64,000 nt of DNA, from assembly GCA_027621405.1 (NCBI GenBank), contig JAQCBT010000002.1, forward strand, positions 186,001 through 250,000. The letters are read 5' to 3'. The position numbers and the translations under genes were made by a program. The notes below the pieces were generated by a model. It had not been told where the DNA came from, searched no databases, and saw only the letters and a list, made by a program, of their open reading frames with translations. This DNA comes from Pseudomonadota bacterium (GTDB lineage: Bacteria > Pseudomonadota > Gammaproteobacteria > Pseudomonadales > Pseudohongiellaceae). Positions 39,031 through 49,193 of the stretch are shown here, one piece after another; position 1 is the stretch's first letter; each line of letters starts with the position of its first letter.

Positions 39031-40140
39031 ATGGAACCACTTCAGCGTTACAGGCAGGACTTCGATCGGGGGGAAATCTCCGAAGACGAGGAACAACTGA
39101 GGATCGTTCAGCTACTTGACCGTCTACACGGGGAACTGGTGGCGGTCGAGGTTGAGATGGGCGGGTTCTGGGGCAGGCTTCGTCAAGTGATACCCGGCCG
39201 TGCAAGGCGGGAAGTCACACCGAAAGGTTTGTATCTCTGGGGTGGGGTAGGCCGGGGCAAGACCTATCTAATGGATCTGTTCTATGAATGCCTGCCGCTG
39301 CAGGCCAAGCGGAGAACCCATTTCCACCGCTTCATGCAGGAAATCCATCAACAACTCACCCGGCTGCAAGGTGCGGCAAACCCCCTGCAGGAGATTGCAG
39401 CGAACATAGCCGCCGACACCCGCGTTCTCTGTTTTGACGAATTCTTCGTCTCAGATATCGGTGATGCCATGATCCTGGCAGGACTGCTGGATGCCCTGTT
39501 CTCCAGGTCGGTAGTGCTGGTGGCAACTTCCAACGTCGAGCCGCGGCGCCTGTATGAGAATGGCCTGCAGCGGGACAGGTTCCTGCCTGCAATCGCACTC
39601 TTGCAGAAGCATACTGAGATCGCGGAGATACGGCCGGGTACCGACTATCGCCTGCAACGCTTGAGCAATACGGAACTCTACCTCTATCCAGAGAGCGAGA
39701 GCACGGAAGAGAAACTATTGCAGAGCTTCAGGAATCTGGCTCCGGATGTGCGTGAAATCCAGGAGGCTCCCATGATCCGCATCCTGCAGAGGGATATCCC
39801 AGCCTGCTATTCTGCTGATGATGTGGTGTGGTTCAGCTTCGCGGCGCTCTGCGACAGCCCGCGTAGCGCGTTCGATTATGTTGAGATTGCCCGGCTCTAC
39901 CATGCCCTGATTCTGAGTGGTGTGCCCTGCCTTAATGATGACAAAAACGACCAGGCGCGGCGCTTCATCAACCTCATCGATGAGCTTTATGACAGAAGGG
40001 TGAAGCTGATTCTGGCTGCTGACTGCCCCCTGGAGGATCTGTACAGCGGCTCCAGGCTTTCCTTTGAGTTCGAAAGAACTCGCTCCAGGCTCGTGGAAAT
40101 GCAGTCACACGACTACCTGGGAAGGGTGCACCGGGCCTGA
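39031..40140 (+). CDS. zapE: Cell division ATPase ZapE (AFG1 family)
   Basis: A 369-residue AFG1-like ATPase that associates with the Z ring. Walker A is GGVGRGKT (residues 71-78), Walker B is VLCFDEFFVSD (about 131-141), and arginine-rich sensor regions follow. It opens MEPLQRYRQDFDRGEIS, a typical ZapE start. It is followed by rplM, as in many gammaproteobacteria. Confidence 0.95.
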   Translation: MEPLQRYRQDFDRGEISEDEEQLRIVQLLDRLHGELVAVEVEMGGFWGRLRQVIPGRARREVTPKGLYLWGGVGRGKTYLMDLFYECLPLQAKRRTHFHRFMQEIHQQLTRLQGAANPLQEIAANIAADTRVLCFDEFFVSDIGDAMILAGLLDALFSRSVVLVATSNVEPRRLYENGLQRDRFLPAIALLQKHTEIAEIRPGTDYRLQRLSNTELYLYPESESTEEKLLQSFRNLAPDVREIQEAPMIRILQRDIPACYSADDVVWFSFAALCDSPRSAFDYVEIARLYHALILSGVPCLNDDKNDQARRFINLIDELYDRRVKLILAADCPLEDLYSGSRLSFEFERTRSRLVEMQSHDYLGRVHRA

Positions 40141-40251
40141 TTCCTGGCTTGATCCGGGCGGCTCGCCGCGCTGGGCATCAGGAATAGCGCCGCCTGGCCC
40201 GAAATGCCCCTGCAGGCGCCGGAAATCAGGCGTTCAGGCCTCCAAAACCCC

Positions 40252-40280
40252 TTGAACATTGATACTCTCTCCTGTAGTAT
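40252..40280 (+). promoter_or_regulatory. Sigma-70 promoter for rplM-rpsI
   Basis: TTGAAC (40252-40257) and TAGTAT (40275-40280) are separated by exactly 17 bases, 35 bases before the rplM ATG. The spacing and position are good; identity to consensus is moderate at -10. Confidence 0.65.
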
Positions 40281-40314
40281 TCGCGCTCTTTTGAACTATG
40301 CCCCAGAACGTGCG

Positions 40315-40743
40315 ATGAAGACTTATAGCGCAAAACCCAACGAAGTCCCACAGCAGTGGCTTCTGATCGATGCTGAAGGCCAGACCCTGGGCCGCATGGC
40401 AGCTGCCATTGCGACCCGTCTGCGTGGCAAGCACAAGCCTGAATATACCCCGCACGTGGATACCGGCGATTACGTGGTAGTCATCAATGCGGACAAGGTC
40501 GCTGTCACCGGCAACAAGGCCAAAGACAAGATGTACCACTCCCACTCTGGTTTTCCAGGTGGCTTGAAATCCATTTCATTTGAGAAGTTGCAAGTGCATG
40601 CGCCTGAGCGCGCTATCAAGCTTGCGGTCAAGGGTATGCTTCCCCGCACCCCCCTGGGCCGGGCAATGTACAAGAAGTTGAAGGTCTATGCGGGTACCGA
40701 GCATCCCCATAGCGCCCAGCAACCTCAAGCTCTGCAACTGTAA
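40315..40743 (+). CDS. rplM: 50S ribosomal protein L13
   Basis: A 142-residue L13 starting [20 protein letters not shown]. The usual [26 protein letters not shown] segment and the [20 protein letters not shown]-terminal signature are present. I chose ATG 40315, giving the family length; the frame extends further upstream but that part is unrelated. rpsI follows after 18 bases. Confidence 0.98.
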   Translation: MKTYSAKPNEVPQQWLLIDAEGQTLGRMAAAIATRLRGKHKPEYTPHVDTGDYVVVINADKVAVTGNKAKDKMYHSHSGFPGGLKSISFEKLQVHAPERAIKLAVKGMLPRTPLGRAMYKKLKVYAGTEHPHSAQQPQALQL

Positions 40744-40761
40744 TAAGGACGAAGATCCAAC

Positions 40762-41154
40762 ATGGCAGCTACACAATATTACGGTACCGGTCGTCGCAAG
40801 ACTTCTACAGCCAGGGTCTATCTGACAAGCGGTAGTGGCAACATCACAGTGAATCGCCGTCCACTGGATGGCTATTTTGGCCGTGAAGTCGCCCGCATGA
40901 TCGTACGTCAGCCACTTGAGCTGGTAGAGATGACAGAGAAATTCGATATCAACGTCACCGTGCGAGGTGGTGGTAGCTTCGGTCAGGCCGGTGCGATTCG
41001 CCATGGTATTACCCGCGCACTGATGGAATACGACAATGAACTGCGTCCAACCTTGCGCAAGGCTGGATTCGTGACTCGTGACGCCCGTGAAGTTGAGCGT
41101 AAGAAAGTGGGATTGAGAAAGGCGCGCAAGCGGCCACAGTTCTCCAAGCGTTAA
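40762..41154 (+). CDS. rpsI: 30S ribosomal protein S9
   Basis: A 130-residue S9 with [16 protein letters not shown] at the start, [19 protein letters not shown] in the middle and the basic tail ending KRPQFSKR that reaches into the P site. It forms the usual rplM-rpsI pair and is followed by a clear terminator. Confidence 0.98.
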   Translation: MAATQYYGTGRRKTSTARVYLTSGSGNITVNRRPLDGYFGREVARMIVRQPLELVEMTEKFDINVTVRGGGSFGQAGAIRHGITRALMEYDNELRPTLRKAGFVTRDAREVERKKVGLRKARKRPQFSKR

Positions 41155-41170
41155 TCCGCAGGACAGTATC

Positions 41171-41212
41171 AAAAAAACGTCGAATTACGGTTATGATTCG
41201 GCGTTTTTTTTT
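41171..41212 (+). terminator. Rho-independent terminator after rpsI
   Basis: The arm AAAAAAACGTCGAAT pairs, with one G-U, with ATTCGGCGTTTTTTT, leaving a ten-base loop (about 41186-41195), and is followed by a T run. It is 16 bases after the rpsI stop. Confidence 0.9.
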
Positions 41213-41214
41213 GC

Positions 41215-41240
41215 GTAAACAAAATTGGAATTTTGTTTAC
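41215..41240. promoter_or_regulatory. Near-perfect 26-bp palindrome upstream of the pet operon
   Basis: GTAAACAAAATT and AATTTTGTTTAC are perfect 12-base inverted arms separated by GG. It lies directly after the rpsI terminator and 40 bases before the pet promoter. A short spacer and long AT-rich arms suggest a dimeric regulator site. No matching known operator comes to mind. Confidence 0.5.
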
Positions 41241-41279
41241 AAATCAACTAGTTGAATTGTATCGGCCAGAGCTGCGCAC

Positions 41280-41308
41280 TTGCTAAAAATCGCGAAAACG
41301 ACTAGAAT
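41280..41308 (+). promoter_or_regulatory. Sigma-70 promoter for petA-petBC
   Basis: TTGCTA (41280-41285) and TAGAAT (41303-41308) are exactly 17 bases apart. Transcription would start near 41315 and leave a leader of about 180 bases before petA. The rest of the 339-base rpsI-petA gap holds no gene; the leader includes a GC-rich stretch (41351-41376) that could fold. Confidence 0.65.
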
Positions 41309-41493
41309 TCACGCGGTTTTTGAGCCTGATTCAGGAAAAGATTTCTCCCAGCGCCCCCGCGGGAGCGATCACGGCGCGAAAGAAGGGTATGCGCAGCAGC
41401 TTTCCGGACCCAGCGACCAACCCAGAATAGTTTCCACGCAGATTATTACTGCAAATTAATTTTAAGTAGCGTGCTCTCAAGGAGAAATTTACG

Positions 41494-42096
41494 GTGACTG
41501 ACGACAGTACTAACGCTGGCCGTAGGCGTTTCTTGGTGGGCTCCACATCGGTCGTAGGTGTAGCCGGTGTCGTTGGAGCAGCCGTCCCATTTGTAGGATC
41601 CTGGAACCCAAGCGCGAAGGCGCGTGCAGCAGGTGCACCGGTTCGGCTGGATATCAGCCGCTTGCAACCCGGTGAAATGCTTGGTCCGATTCCCGCCTGG
41701 CGTGGTCGACCAATTTTCGTCATTCGCCGCAGCGAGGAAGCCCTGGCTGTATTGAATGAAGATCCGGATCGTTTGACAGACCCGAATTCGGAAGACCCCG
41801 AGCAACCGGCCTACGCACAGAACGAAACCCGTTCCCGCGATCCAGAAGTTCTGGTACTGGTTGGCCTCTGTCCCCATCTGTTCTGTTCTCCAACACCGCA
41901 TATCGAATTACGCCCCCAGCCTTTCGACAGCGAATGGCGTGGTGGTTTCTTCTGTCCTTGTCATGGTTCAAGGTTTGACCTCGCTGGCCGCGTCTACAGC
42001 GGTTCACCGGCTTCCAGAAACATGCAGGTACCACCTTATTCCTTCGAGGGTGACAATGTCCTGGTGATTGGTATCGATGAGGAGAATGCGGCATGA
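41494..42096 (+). CDS. petA: Ubiquinol-cytochrome c reductase Rieske iron-sulfur subunit
   Basis: A 200-residue bc1 Rieske protein. The N-terminal RRRFLVGSTSVVGVAGVVGAAVP resembles a Tat-type anchor and membrane span. Cluster boxes are CPHLFC (C126, H128, C131) and CPCHGS (C154, C156, H157); box I has Pro and Phe where CTHLGC is usual. The start is GTG 41494 with AAGGAG upstream. It overlaps the petBC start by four bases. Confidence 0.95.
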   Translation: MTDDSTNAGRRRFLVGSTSVVGVAGVVGAAVPFVGSWNPSAKARAAGAPVRLDISRLQPGEMLGPIPAWRGRPIFVIRRSEEALAVLNEDPDRLTDPNSEDPEQPAYAQNETRSRDPEVLVLVGLCPHLFCSPTPHIELRPQPFDSEWRGGFFCPCHGSRFDLAGRVYSGSPASRNMQVPPYSFEGDNVLVIGIDEENAA

Positions 42097-44159
42097 CAGA
42101 TATCAGCAATTCCGATAATGCCGTAGCTGGCAAGCAATCCGGTCGCGTGATGACAGCATTGACTTCCCTGGTGGGCTGGGTAGATGACCGTTTGCCAATC
42201 GTGGCTGCCTGGAAGCAGCACATGAGCGAATACTACGCGCCGAAGAACTTCAACTTCTGGTATTACTTCGGTGTCCTGTCCCTGCTGGTTCTGGTAATGC
42301 AACTGCTTACCGGTGTCTGGCTGACGATGAACTATACGCCAAGCGCAGAGGCAGCCTTTGCGTCTATCGAATACATCATGCGTGATGTGGAATATGGCTG
42401 GTTGCTTCGCTACCTGCATTCCACTGGTGCATCGGCTTTCTTCTTCGTCGTATACATCCATATGTTCCGCGGCCTGATGTATGGCTCCTATCAGAAACCG
42501 AGAGAACTGCTGTGGGTGCTGGGTATGTGTATCTACCTGGTGCTGATGGCTGAAGGTTTCATGGGTTATGTATTGCCATGGGGTCAGATGTCTTACTGGG
42601 GTGCCAACGTAATCGTTTCCCTGTTCGGTTCCATTCCCGTAATTGGTGAAGACCTGCTGGTATGGATTCGCGGTGACTACCTGATTTCCGGAGCAACACT
42701 AAATCGTTTCTTTGCTCTGCACGTTGTGGCCTTGCCAATCGTTCTCCTGGCCCTGGTGGTTGTCCACATCCTGGCCTTGCATGAAGTGGGTTCCAATAAC
42801 CCCGATGGTATAGAGATCAAGAAGAACAAGGGTCCTGATGGTAAGCCTGTCGATGGCGTGCCTTTCCACCCGTACTACACGATTTACCATGACCTTCCGG
42901 GTGTGGTTCTGTTCCTGTTCGTCTTCTGTGCGATCGTTTTCTTCGTGCCGGAGATGGGAGGTTACTTCCTCGAAGTGGCCAACTTCATCGAAGCAGACTC
43001 TCTGAAGACGCCGGAACACGTGCCGCCGGTGTGGTACTACACACCTTTCTATTCCATGTTGCGTGCTGTGACCGTGCCACTGTTCGGCATCGACTCCAAG
43101 TTCTGGGGCATGCTGGTGATGTTCGGCGCTATCGCCATCCTCTTTGTATTGCCCTGGCTCGACAAGAGTCCGGTGAAATCAATGCGCTACAAGGGTTGGT
43201 ATAGCCGCATCGCACTACTGCTGTTCGTAGTGAGCTTCATCATCCTTGGTGTGTTGGGTACTCAGGCAGTAAGCCCTGCGAAGACCCTGCTCGCACAGAT
43301 AATGACAGTGGTTTACTTCGCTTACTTTATTGCCATGCCCTGGTATACCCGCATGGAGCAAACGTCCCAGCCTCCAGAGAGGGTAACGGGTCGCTTTATC
43401 AGCATCCCGCAATTGCTGGGTAGCATCCTGTTGATTATCTTCCTCGTGGTGCTGCCGCTGATGCTGGTTTCAGGTAGTGCGGAAGCGGCCTCTTCCGGCA
43501 ACCTGGATCTGGAGCATGTGGAAACAGACTTCGAAGACAAGGATTCTTTGCAGCGCGGATTCCGTACTTACATGAACTACTGTGTCTCGTGTCATGAGCT
43601 CGGTTATGCACGCTATGAGCGCACAGCCAACGATCTTGGTATTCCAAACGACATGGTTCTCGCAAACCTTGTTTGGGATGGTTCATTGATCGGTGATCTG
43701 ATCGAGAATTCGATGGCGAAAGAAGATGCGGAAACCTGGTTTGGTGCCGCTCCTCCAGATCTTACCCTGGCGGGTAGGGTTCACAGCCCGGATTGGTTGT
43801 ACACCTATCTGAAGTCGTTCTATAACGATGAGTCGAGAATCTTCGGTGCCAATAACAAGATCTTCCCTAATGTCGCCATGCCGAATGTTCTGCACGGCCT
43901 GCAGGGAGATGTGACCTGCGACGATCACGGTACGGGTGATCCTACTCAGTGTGAGTTGCATCATGTAGAGGGTACCGGCGAGCTTAGTTCTGCGGAATTC
44001 GATTCCATGATCGCCGACCTGGTTAACTTCATGTATTACGTGGGTGAACCGGTTCGTGACAGACGCCAGCAAATAGGCATTTGGGTTCTGGCTTTTCTGG
44101 CAGTGCTCTATGTGCTCACGGCTCTGGTTGGCCGCGAGTTCTCCAAGGACTACCACTAG
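42093..44159 (+). CDS. petBC: Fused cytochrome b / cytochrome c1 of the bc1 complex
   Basis: A single 688-residue frame. Residues about 1-435 are cytochrome b: N-terminal heme-b helices (ending around HMFRGLMYGSYQKPRELLW) and the C-terminal part containing the PEHVPPVWYY quinol-site loop (PEWY in most species). Residues about 440-465 form a hydrophobic stretch ending SGSAEA, like an internal signal peptide. Residues 466-688 are cytochrome c1, with heme-c motif CVSCH (C497, C500, H501), axial methionine M596 in AMPN and a C-terminal anchor. Most gammaproteobacteria have separate petB and petC; the fused layout recalls fbcH of Bradyrhizobium, whose product is cut by signal peptidase. Confidence 0.95.
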   Translation: MTDISNSDNAVAGKQSGRVMTALTSLVGWVDDRLPIVAAWKQHMSEYYAPKNFNFWYYFGVLSLLVLVMQLLTGVWLTMNYTPSAEAAFASIEYIMRDVEYGWLLRYLHSTGASAFFFVVYIHMFRGLMYGSYQKPRELLWVLGMCIYLVLMAEGFMGYVLPWGQMSYWGANVIVSLFGSIPVIGEDLLVWIRGDYLISGATLNRFFALHVVALPIVLLALVVVHILALHEVGSNNPDGIEIKKNKGPDGKPVDGVPFHPYYTIYHDLPGVVLFLFVFCAIVFFVPEMGGYFLEVANFIEADSLKTPEHVPPVWYYTPFYSMLRAVTVPLFGIDSKFWGMLVMFGAIAILFVLPWLDKSPVKSMRYKGWYSRIALLLFVVSFIILGVLGTQAVSPAKTLLAQIMTVVYFAYFIAMPWYTRMEQTSQPPERVTGRFISIPQLLGSILLIIFLVVLPLMLVSGSAEAASSGNLDLEHVETDFEDKDSLQRGFRTYMNYCVSCHELGYARYERTANDLGIPNDMVLANLVWDGSLIGDLIENSMAKEDAETWFGAAPPDLTLAGRVHSPDWLYTYLKSFYNDESRIFGANNKIFPNVAMPNVLHGLQGDVTCDDHGTGDPTQCELHHVEGTGELSSAEFDSMIADLVNFMYYVGEPVRDRRQQIGIWVLAFLAVLYVLTALVGREFSKDYH

Positions 44160-44212
44160 TCTGAACTTGCACTTGAATACAGTATAAGAAATAAACACAT
44201 AGAGGTTTACCT

Positions 44213-44845
44213 ATGGGCGTGGTCGCAAAACGTTCTTCAATGACTTTTTATTCGGATGGAACCAGTCACTATAGTCACCGGGTTCGAATTGTGCTGGCTG
44301 AAAAAGGTGTGACGGTTGAGACAATCGATGTCGATCCGAATAACAAGCCGGAAGATCTGGCCACGCTAAACCCCTACAATACATTGCCCACCCTGGTAGA
44401 CAGGGATCTGGTTCTGTATGAAGCAGATATCATGATGGAATACCTGGATGAGCGTTTTCCGCATCCGCCGCTATTTCCTGTATATCCAGTAGCGCGAGCA
44501 CAGAGTCGATTGTGGATTTATCGCATCAAGCAAGACTGGTGTGGTCTCGTCGATGCCTTGATGGCAAAAGACGGAACGCCTTCGCAGTTGGATAAAAAGC
44601 GCAAGGAATTACGGGAGAGCCTTATTTCCATCGCGCCAATATTCGGTGAGAAACCATTCTTCATGAGCGATGAGTTCACAATCGTAGATTGTTGTGTCGC
44701 TCCTATCCTGTGGCGACTGCCATATATGGGTGTTGACCTTGGTAAGTCCAAGGCTGTGAAACCCATGCTCGAGTATCGTGACCGACTTTTCGAAAGAGAC
44801 TCCATCGTAGCCAGCTTTTCCGAGCAAGAAAAAGAAATGGTGTAG
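44213..44845 (+). CDS. sspA: Stringent starvation protein A
   Basis: A 210-residue glutathione S-transferase-fold protein that binds RNA polymerase in starvation and acid stress. SspA marks are the N-terminal MTFYSDGTSHYSHRVRIVLAEKG, the P-type LPTLVDRDLVLYEADIMMEYLDERFPHPPL and the PVYPVARAQSRLW loop. It sits between petBC and sspB, the conserved gammaproteobacterial order. Confidence 0.96.
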   Translation: MGVVAKRSSMTFYSDGTSHYSHRVRIVLAEKGVTVETIDVDPNNKPEDLATLNPYNTLPTLVDRDLVLYEADIMMEYLDERFPHPPLFPVYPVARAQSRLWIYRIKQDWCGLVDALMAKDGTPSQLDKKRKELRESLISIAPIFGEKPFFMSDEFTIVDCCVAPILWRLPYMGVDLGKSKAVKPMLEYRDRLFERDSIVASFSEQEKEMV

Positions 44846-44880
44846 TACTTTCCTGCGCCTTCAGGCAGAAGGGGTGCCGT

Positions 44881-45312
44881 ATGACAATGACTTCCAGTCG
44901 ACCCTATATGGTTCGCGCCCTGTACGAATGGATAGTCGAAAATGACTGTACACCTTACATCCTGGTAAACGCTTACGCGGATGGCGTAGAAGTGCCGCAG
45001 GAGCATGTGAAGGACGGTCAGATAATCCTCAACATCTCACCGATTGCCATTCAGGATCTGAATATTGGCAATGAGTTCGTTGACTTCGAAGGTCGTTTTG
45101 CGGGCATTCCCAAACGGGTGATCGTGCCCATGCATGCGGTGATGGGAATCTATGCCAGGGAGAATGGTCAGGGCATGATTTTCGAGCCTGAGGCGCCCCT
45201 ACCCGAGCCGCCACCTACTGGCAGTGACGAGCCTCCTGTCGGCGAATTAAGCCGAGAAAAACCGGCTGAAAAAAAGGGAGGCAAGAAGCCTCCCTTACGG
45301 CTGGTTAAATAA
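44881..45312 (+). CDS. sspB: ClpXP protease specificity-enhancing factor SspB
   Basis: A 143-residue SspB that delivers ssrA-tagged proteins to ClpXP. The substrate-binding domain covers residues about 1-110 (YMVRALYEWIVENDCTPYILV, and RFAGIPKRVIVPMHAVMGIYARENGQGM). A flexible proline- and acid-rich linker ends in the ClpX-binding tail KKPPLRLVK. The tail codons also form a terminator for the opposite strand. Confidence 0.96.
   Translation: MTMTSSRPYMVRALYEWIVENDCTPYILVNAYADGVEVPQEHVKDGQIILNISPIAIQDLNIGNEFVDFEGRFAGIPKRVIVPMHAVMGIYARENGQGMIFEPEAPLPEPPPTGSDEPPVGELSREKPAEKKGGKKPPLRLVK
45269..45296 (-). terminator. Intrinsic terminator of the dolP operon inside the sspB coding end
   Basis: On the minus strand AAGGGAGGC-TTCTT-GCCTCCCTT is a perfect 9-pair stem with a 5-base loop, followed by T7. 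It lies 31 bases beyond the dolP stop (45327). On the plus strand it encodes part of the sspB tail. Confidence 0.85.
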
Positions 45313-45326
45313 GTTCCAGGGAACCC

Positions 45327-46507
<1,181 letters not shown>

Positions 46508-46631
46508 TTAGTACATACTTTTTCAGTAATAGCTTATATCGGCAGAAATATGTCAAGTGTTACCCCATGCTCAGTAACAATTGGATGCCTGCCTGCTATT
46601 ACCAGTAGACAGGAGTCCAGCCCGATAAGTT

Positions 46632-47030
46632 TCAGCTGAAGGCATTTTTGATCCAGATGATTTCGAGCTGTCGCAGAGATGGCCCTGTCATTGCCACCAC
46701 ATCAAACCGGCAGATGCGATTCTGGTAACGATGGTTTGCCTGCAGCCAGGAACTGGCTGTGAGCCTCAGCCTGTGCTGCTTGACTCTCGTGACAGATGCC
46801 GTAGCACCACCAAATTTTTGCGATGCCCGAAAACGAACCTCTACAAAGACCAGCAGGTTCGGATCGTCGGTCATGATAAGGTCGATCTCTCCAAATCGAC
46901 TATTAAAATTTCGCGCCAGCAAGCGCAGGCCTTTTTTGCGCAGGAATTTCAAAGCCTGCGTTTCCAACTGCCAGCCTCGTGTCCGCTTATGCAGGGGCGC
47001 GAAAGCAGGAATATTCAGAGGTGGGGTCAC
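46632..47030 (-). CDS. yraN: UPF0102/YraN family endonuclease-like protein
   Basis: A 132-residue protein of the Holliday-junction-resolvase-like YraN family. The restriction-like core is FNSRFGEIDLIMTDDPNLLVFVEVRFR (about residues 41-68), holding E-x-D and E-x-R with the expected acidic residues. The start ATG 47030 lies 35 bases after lpoA. Function in vivo is unsettled. Confidence 0.92.
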   Translation of the reverse strand: MTPPLNIPAFAPLHKRTRGWQLETQALKFLRKKGLRLLARNFNSRFGEIDLIMTDDPNLLVFVEVRFRASQKFGGATASVTRVKQHRLRLTASSWLQANHRYQNRICRFDVVAMTGPSLRQLEIIWIKNAFS

Positions 47031-47065
47031 GACCGGATGGTTGATAAAAGCGATGGGACTGAAGA

Positions 47066-48961
47066 TTAGTCGTCGCTTGCGACACTACTGTCTGTTTGCA
47101 CGACGGCTGTGCCGTTTATAAATCTGGCAACCTGCAGGCCGCGCCGGATGCGCCCGTTCTGTTCTACCGTCAGCCGGCCAGTAGTGCCGAATATACTGTC
47201 AAGCTGTCCGGAGGAAAGCATCCCGAGTCTGGCGTACAGGCCAAAACTGTCAATCCCCAGTGCGCGGAGTCTCTGCAGCGGTGCCAGGGTAGTGCGCAGG
47301 TTCGCATTGATGGAAGCCTTCAGCTCATCGTCAGTGCTCAATAGCCAGGGTTCAGCAGTGAACCAGATACCATCGAGATCCCGGTTGTCGTTCTGGCTCT
47401 GCTGGCCATCGAATATGGATGGCAGGGCATAAACGGGCACATCCTCAGCAAAATAGAACGCCAGGGTAGGCTTGATGAGCCTTCCTTGCCGCGGATTGGC
47501 GATGAGGAAGATAAAATCAATATCCTGTCGCCGCCGTGGAGTAAACTCCATGCTGTTGCGTGGCAGGAGATCCAGCAGCCTCTGTGCCCGGGCTTCGCTG
47601 GAGTCGATAGCCATCAGGCGCTTAACAACGTCAGAATAATCGTTAGTCTCACTGTAGCTGGCTGCAGATACCACGCTGCCTCCTAGCGCCTCCCAGGCCG
47701 ATCGAAACACTCCCTGCAGGCGCAGGTAGTCCTGGGACTGGGGTGTAACAAGGGCGACATTGCGATGACCCTCCAGCCAGGCGAATTGTGCTGCCTGGTC
47801 GATTTCATCTTCGGGAGCCAGCCCGAACTGGTAGAGGTTGCGTGGGAGCTGACCGGGATTGTCGAGATAGTTGAGAGCGAGCGTGGTTATAGGCAATCGA
47901 TCCATGCCCTGCAGCTGGTTGACCAGGGACTTGCTCAGCGGTCCTATCATCAGGTCAGCACCGTGATCGGATGCCAAATCATAGATTTCCATCACGTCGC
48001 TAGTACCCGAGCTGTCCAGGACGGTGACCTGAGGCTGGTTGCGGTTTTCCGCCAGAGCCTGGTAATAGGCGCTGAGAAAGCCTTCCTGAATAGCGAGGCC
48101 AGCCGCCTGGTTCAGGGGCAGAACAAGCGCAATGTGTCGGGGACGCCGTTCCCATGTTTCCCTGAGTTCAGCCAACGCAGTGGGTAGCCTTTGGGTTGCC
48201 GGATGACTGGACCAGATCGTCTGCCAGCGAGCTATGGCATCAAGCTGGCTGCTCAGGCTGAATTCATCGTCACGGTACACCCTTTCCAGCTCGATCCAGC
48301 CGCGTAGTTCATAGCTGCTGGCATCTGCGGCCAATTGATTCAGGGAGCTGTCACTCAGATTCTGCAATGCCAGCCAGATCCGGTCGAAGATGTCGCTGCT
48401 GGCATCATTGACATAGTACGCTGAAGCCTCCGCGTAGGCAGAGACGGCCTCTGCGAGACGATTGCCCTGCTCATACAGCCGACCGAGAGTATCAAAGTAG
48501 ATAGCCCCCAATTCGGTTGTGGGGTCAGCGGCACTTGTCAGTGAGCCCTCTAGCCAACGCAGGGCAGCACCCGGGTTGGATCGACGTTGCGCCAGACCCG
48601 CCTGTAGTAATGCGTAGCGCAGTCGCTGCTGTGGTAACAATCGATCCGGCTGCCCCAGGGATTCAAGCACTACGCTGGCAGCCTGCAATTCGGCAGTTGC
48701 CAGCAATTCCTCGACTCCCTGCAGCAATAGCTCATTTCTCTCCGGCGTCGGCAGTGACTCAGCCTCGGTCAATAGCTGATCTACACTGACTGAGGTAGAC
48801 TCCATTGCTGGTTCCGTAGCTGCATCGTCGCCAGGAGTGCTGCTGCAGGCAGTAATCAGCACGGGCAGCAGCAATAGCGCCAGGGTGATTCGCAGCCGAC
48901 GGATAGCCCGTTCCGGAAAGGAAGGTACGGTTGGCAACTGGGCTGGAAATAAATGCTTCAT
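47066..48961 (-). CDS. lpoA: Penicillin-binding protein activator LpoA
   Basis: A 631-residue outer-membrane lipoprotein: a long N-terminal lead ending in lipobox ITAC (C39), an N-terminal helical TPR-like domain (about residues 55-270) and a periplasmic-binding-fold domain (about 285-600), RHIALVLPLNQAAGLAIQEGFLSAYYQAL. In E. coli LpoA activates PBP1A. It is divergent from rsmI and heads the leftward lpoA-yraN-diaA-dolP run. Confidence 0.94.
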   Translation of the reverse strand: MKHLFPAQLPTVPSFPERAIRRLRITLALLLLPVLITACSSTPGDDAATEPAMESTSVSVDQLLTEAESLPTPERNELLLQGVEELLATAELQAASVVLESLGQPDRLLPQQRLRYALLQAGLAQRRSNPGAALRWLEGSLTSAADPTTELGAIYFDTLGRLYEQGNRLAEAVSAYAEASAYYVNDASSDIFDRIWLALQNLSDSSLNQLAADASSYELRGWIELERVYRDDEFSLSSQLDAIARWQTIWSSHPATQRLPTALAELRETWERRPRHIALVLPLNQAAGLAIQEGFLSAYYQALAENRNQPQVTVLDSSGTSDVMEIYDLASDHGADLMIGPLSKSLVNQLQGMDRLPITTLALNYLDNPGQLPRNLYQFGLAPEDEIDQAAQFAWLEGHRNVALVTPQSQDYLRLQGVFRSAWEALGGSVVSAASYSETNDYSDVVKRLMAIDSSEARAQRLLDLLPRNSMEFTPRRRQDIDFIFLIANPRQGRLIKPTLAFYFAEDVPVYALPSIFDGQQSQNDNRDLDGIWFTAEPWLLSTDDELKASINANLRTTLAPLQRLRALGIDSFGLYARLGMLSSGQLDSIFGTTGRLTVEQNGRIRRGLQVARFINGTAVVQTDSSVASDD

Positions 48962-49193
48962 TGAGACGTGATTGTCACTGGTTGGGGTTGTGCCCGAAGG
49001 GCCAAGTTTGCCACAGAACAGGTTTGAATTGCCGGGTCTTGTGCGCTGGGACCTTAATATTCATTCAGCGCCGGTATGTTTAGTGGGAACGGTCCAACAC
49101 GGCATCGTGATCTACTGCTGGGTTAATTAAAATTACTAGCAAAATAGACTAATACAAGATCGGGGACCGGGCAATTTTTTGCAGGAATCAGTA

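Noticed and set aside
44278-44292. GGTTCGAATT resembling a tRNA T-loop
   Set aside because: It lies inside the sspA coding sequence and no acceptor or anticodon stem can be built around it.
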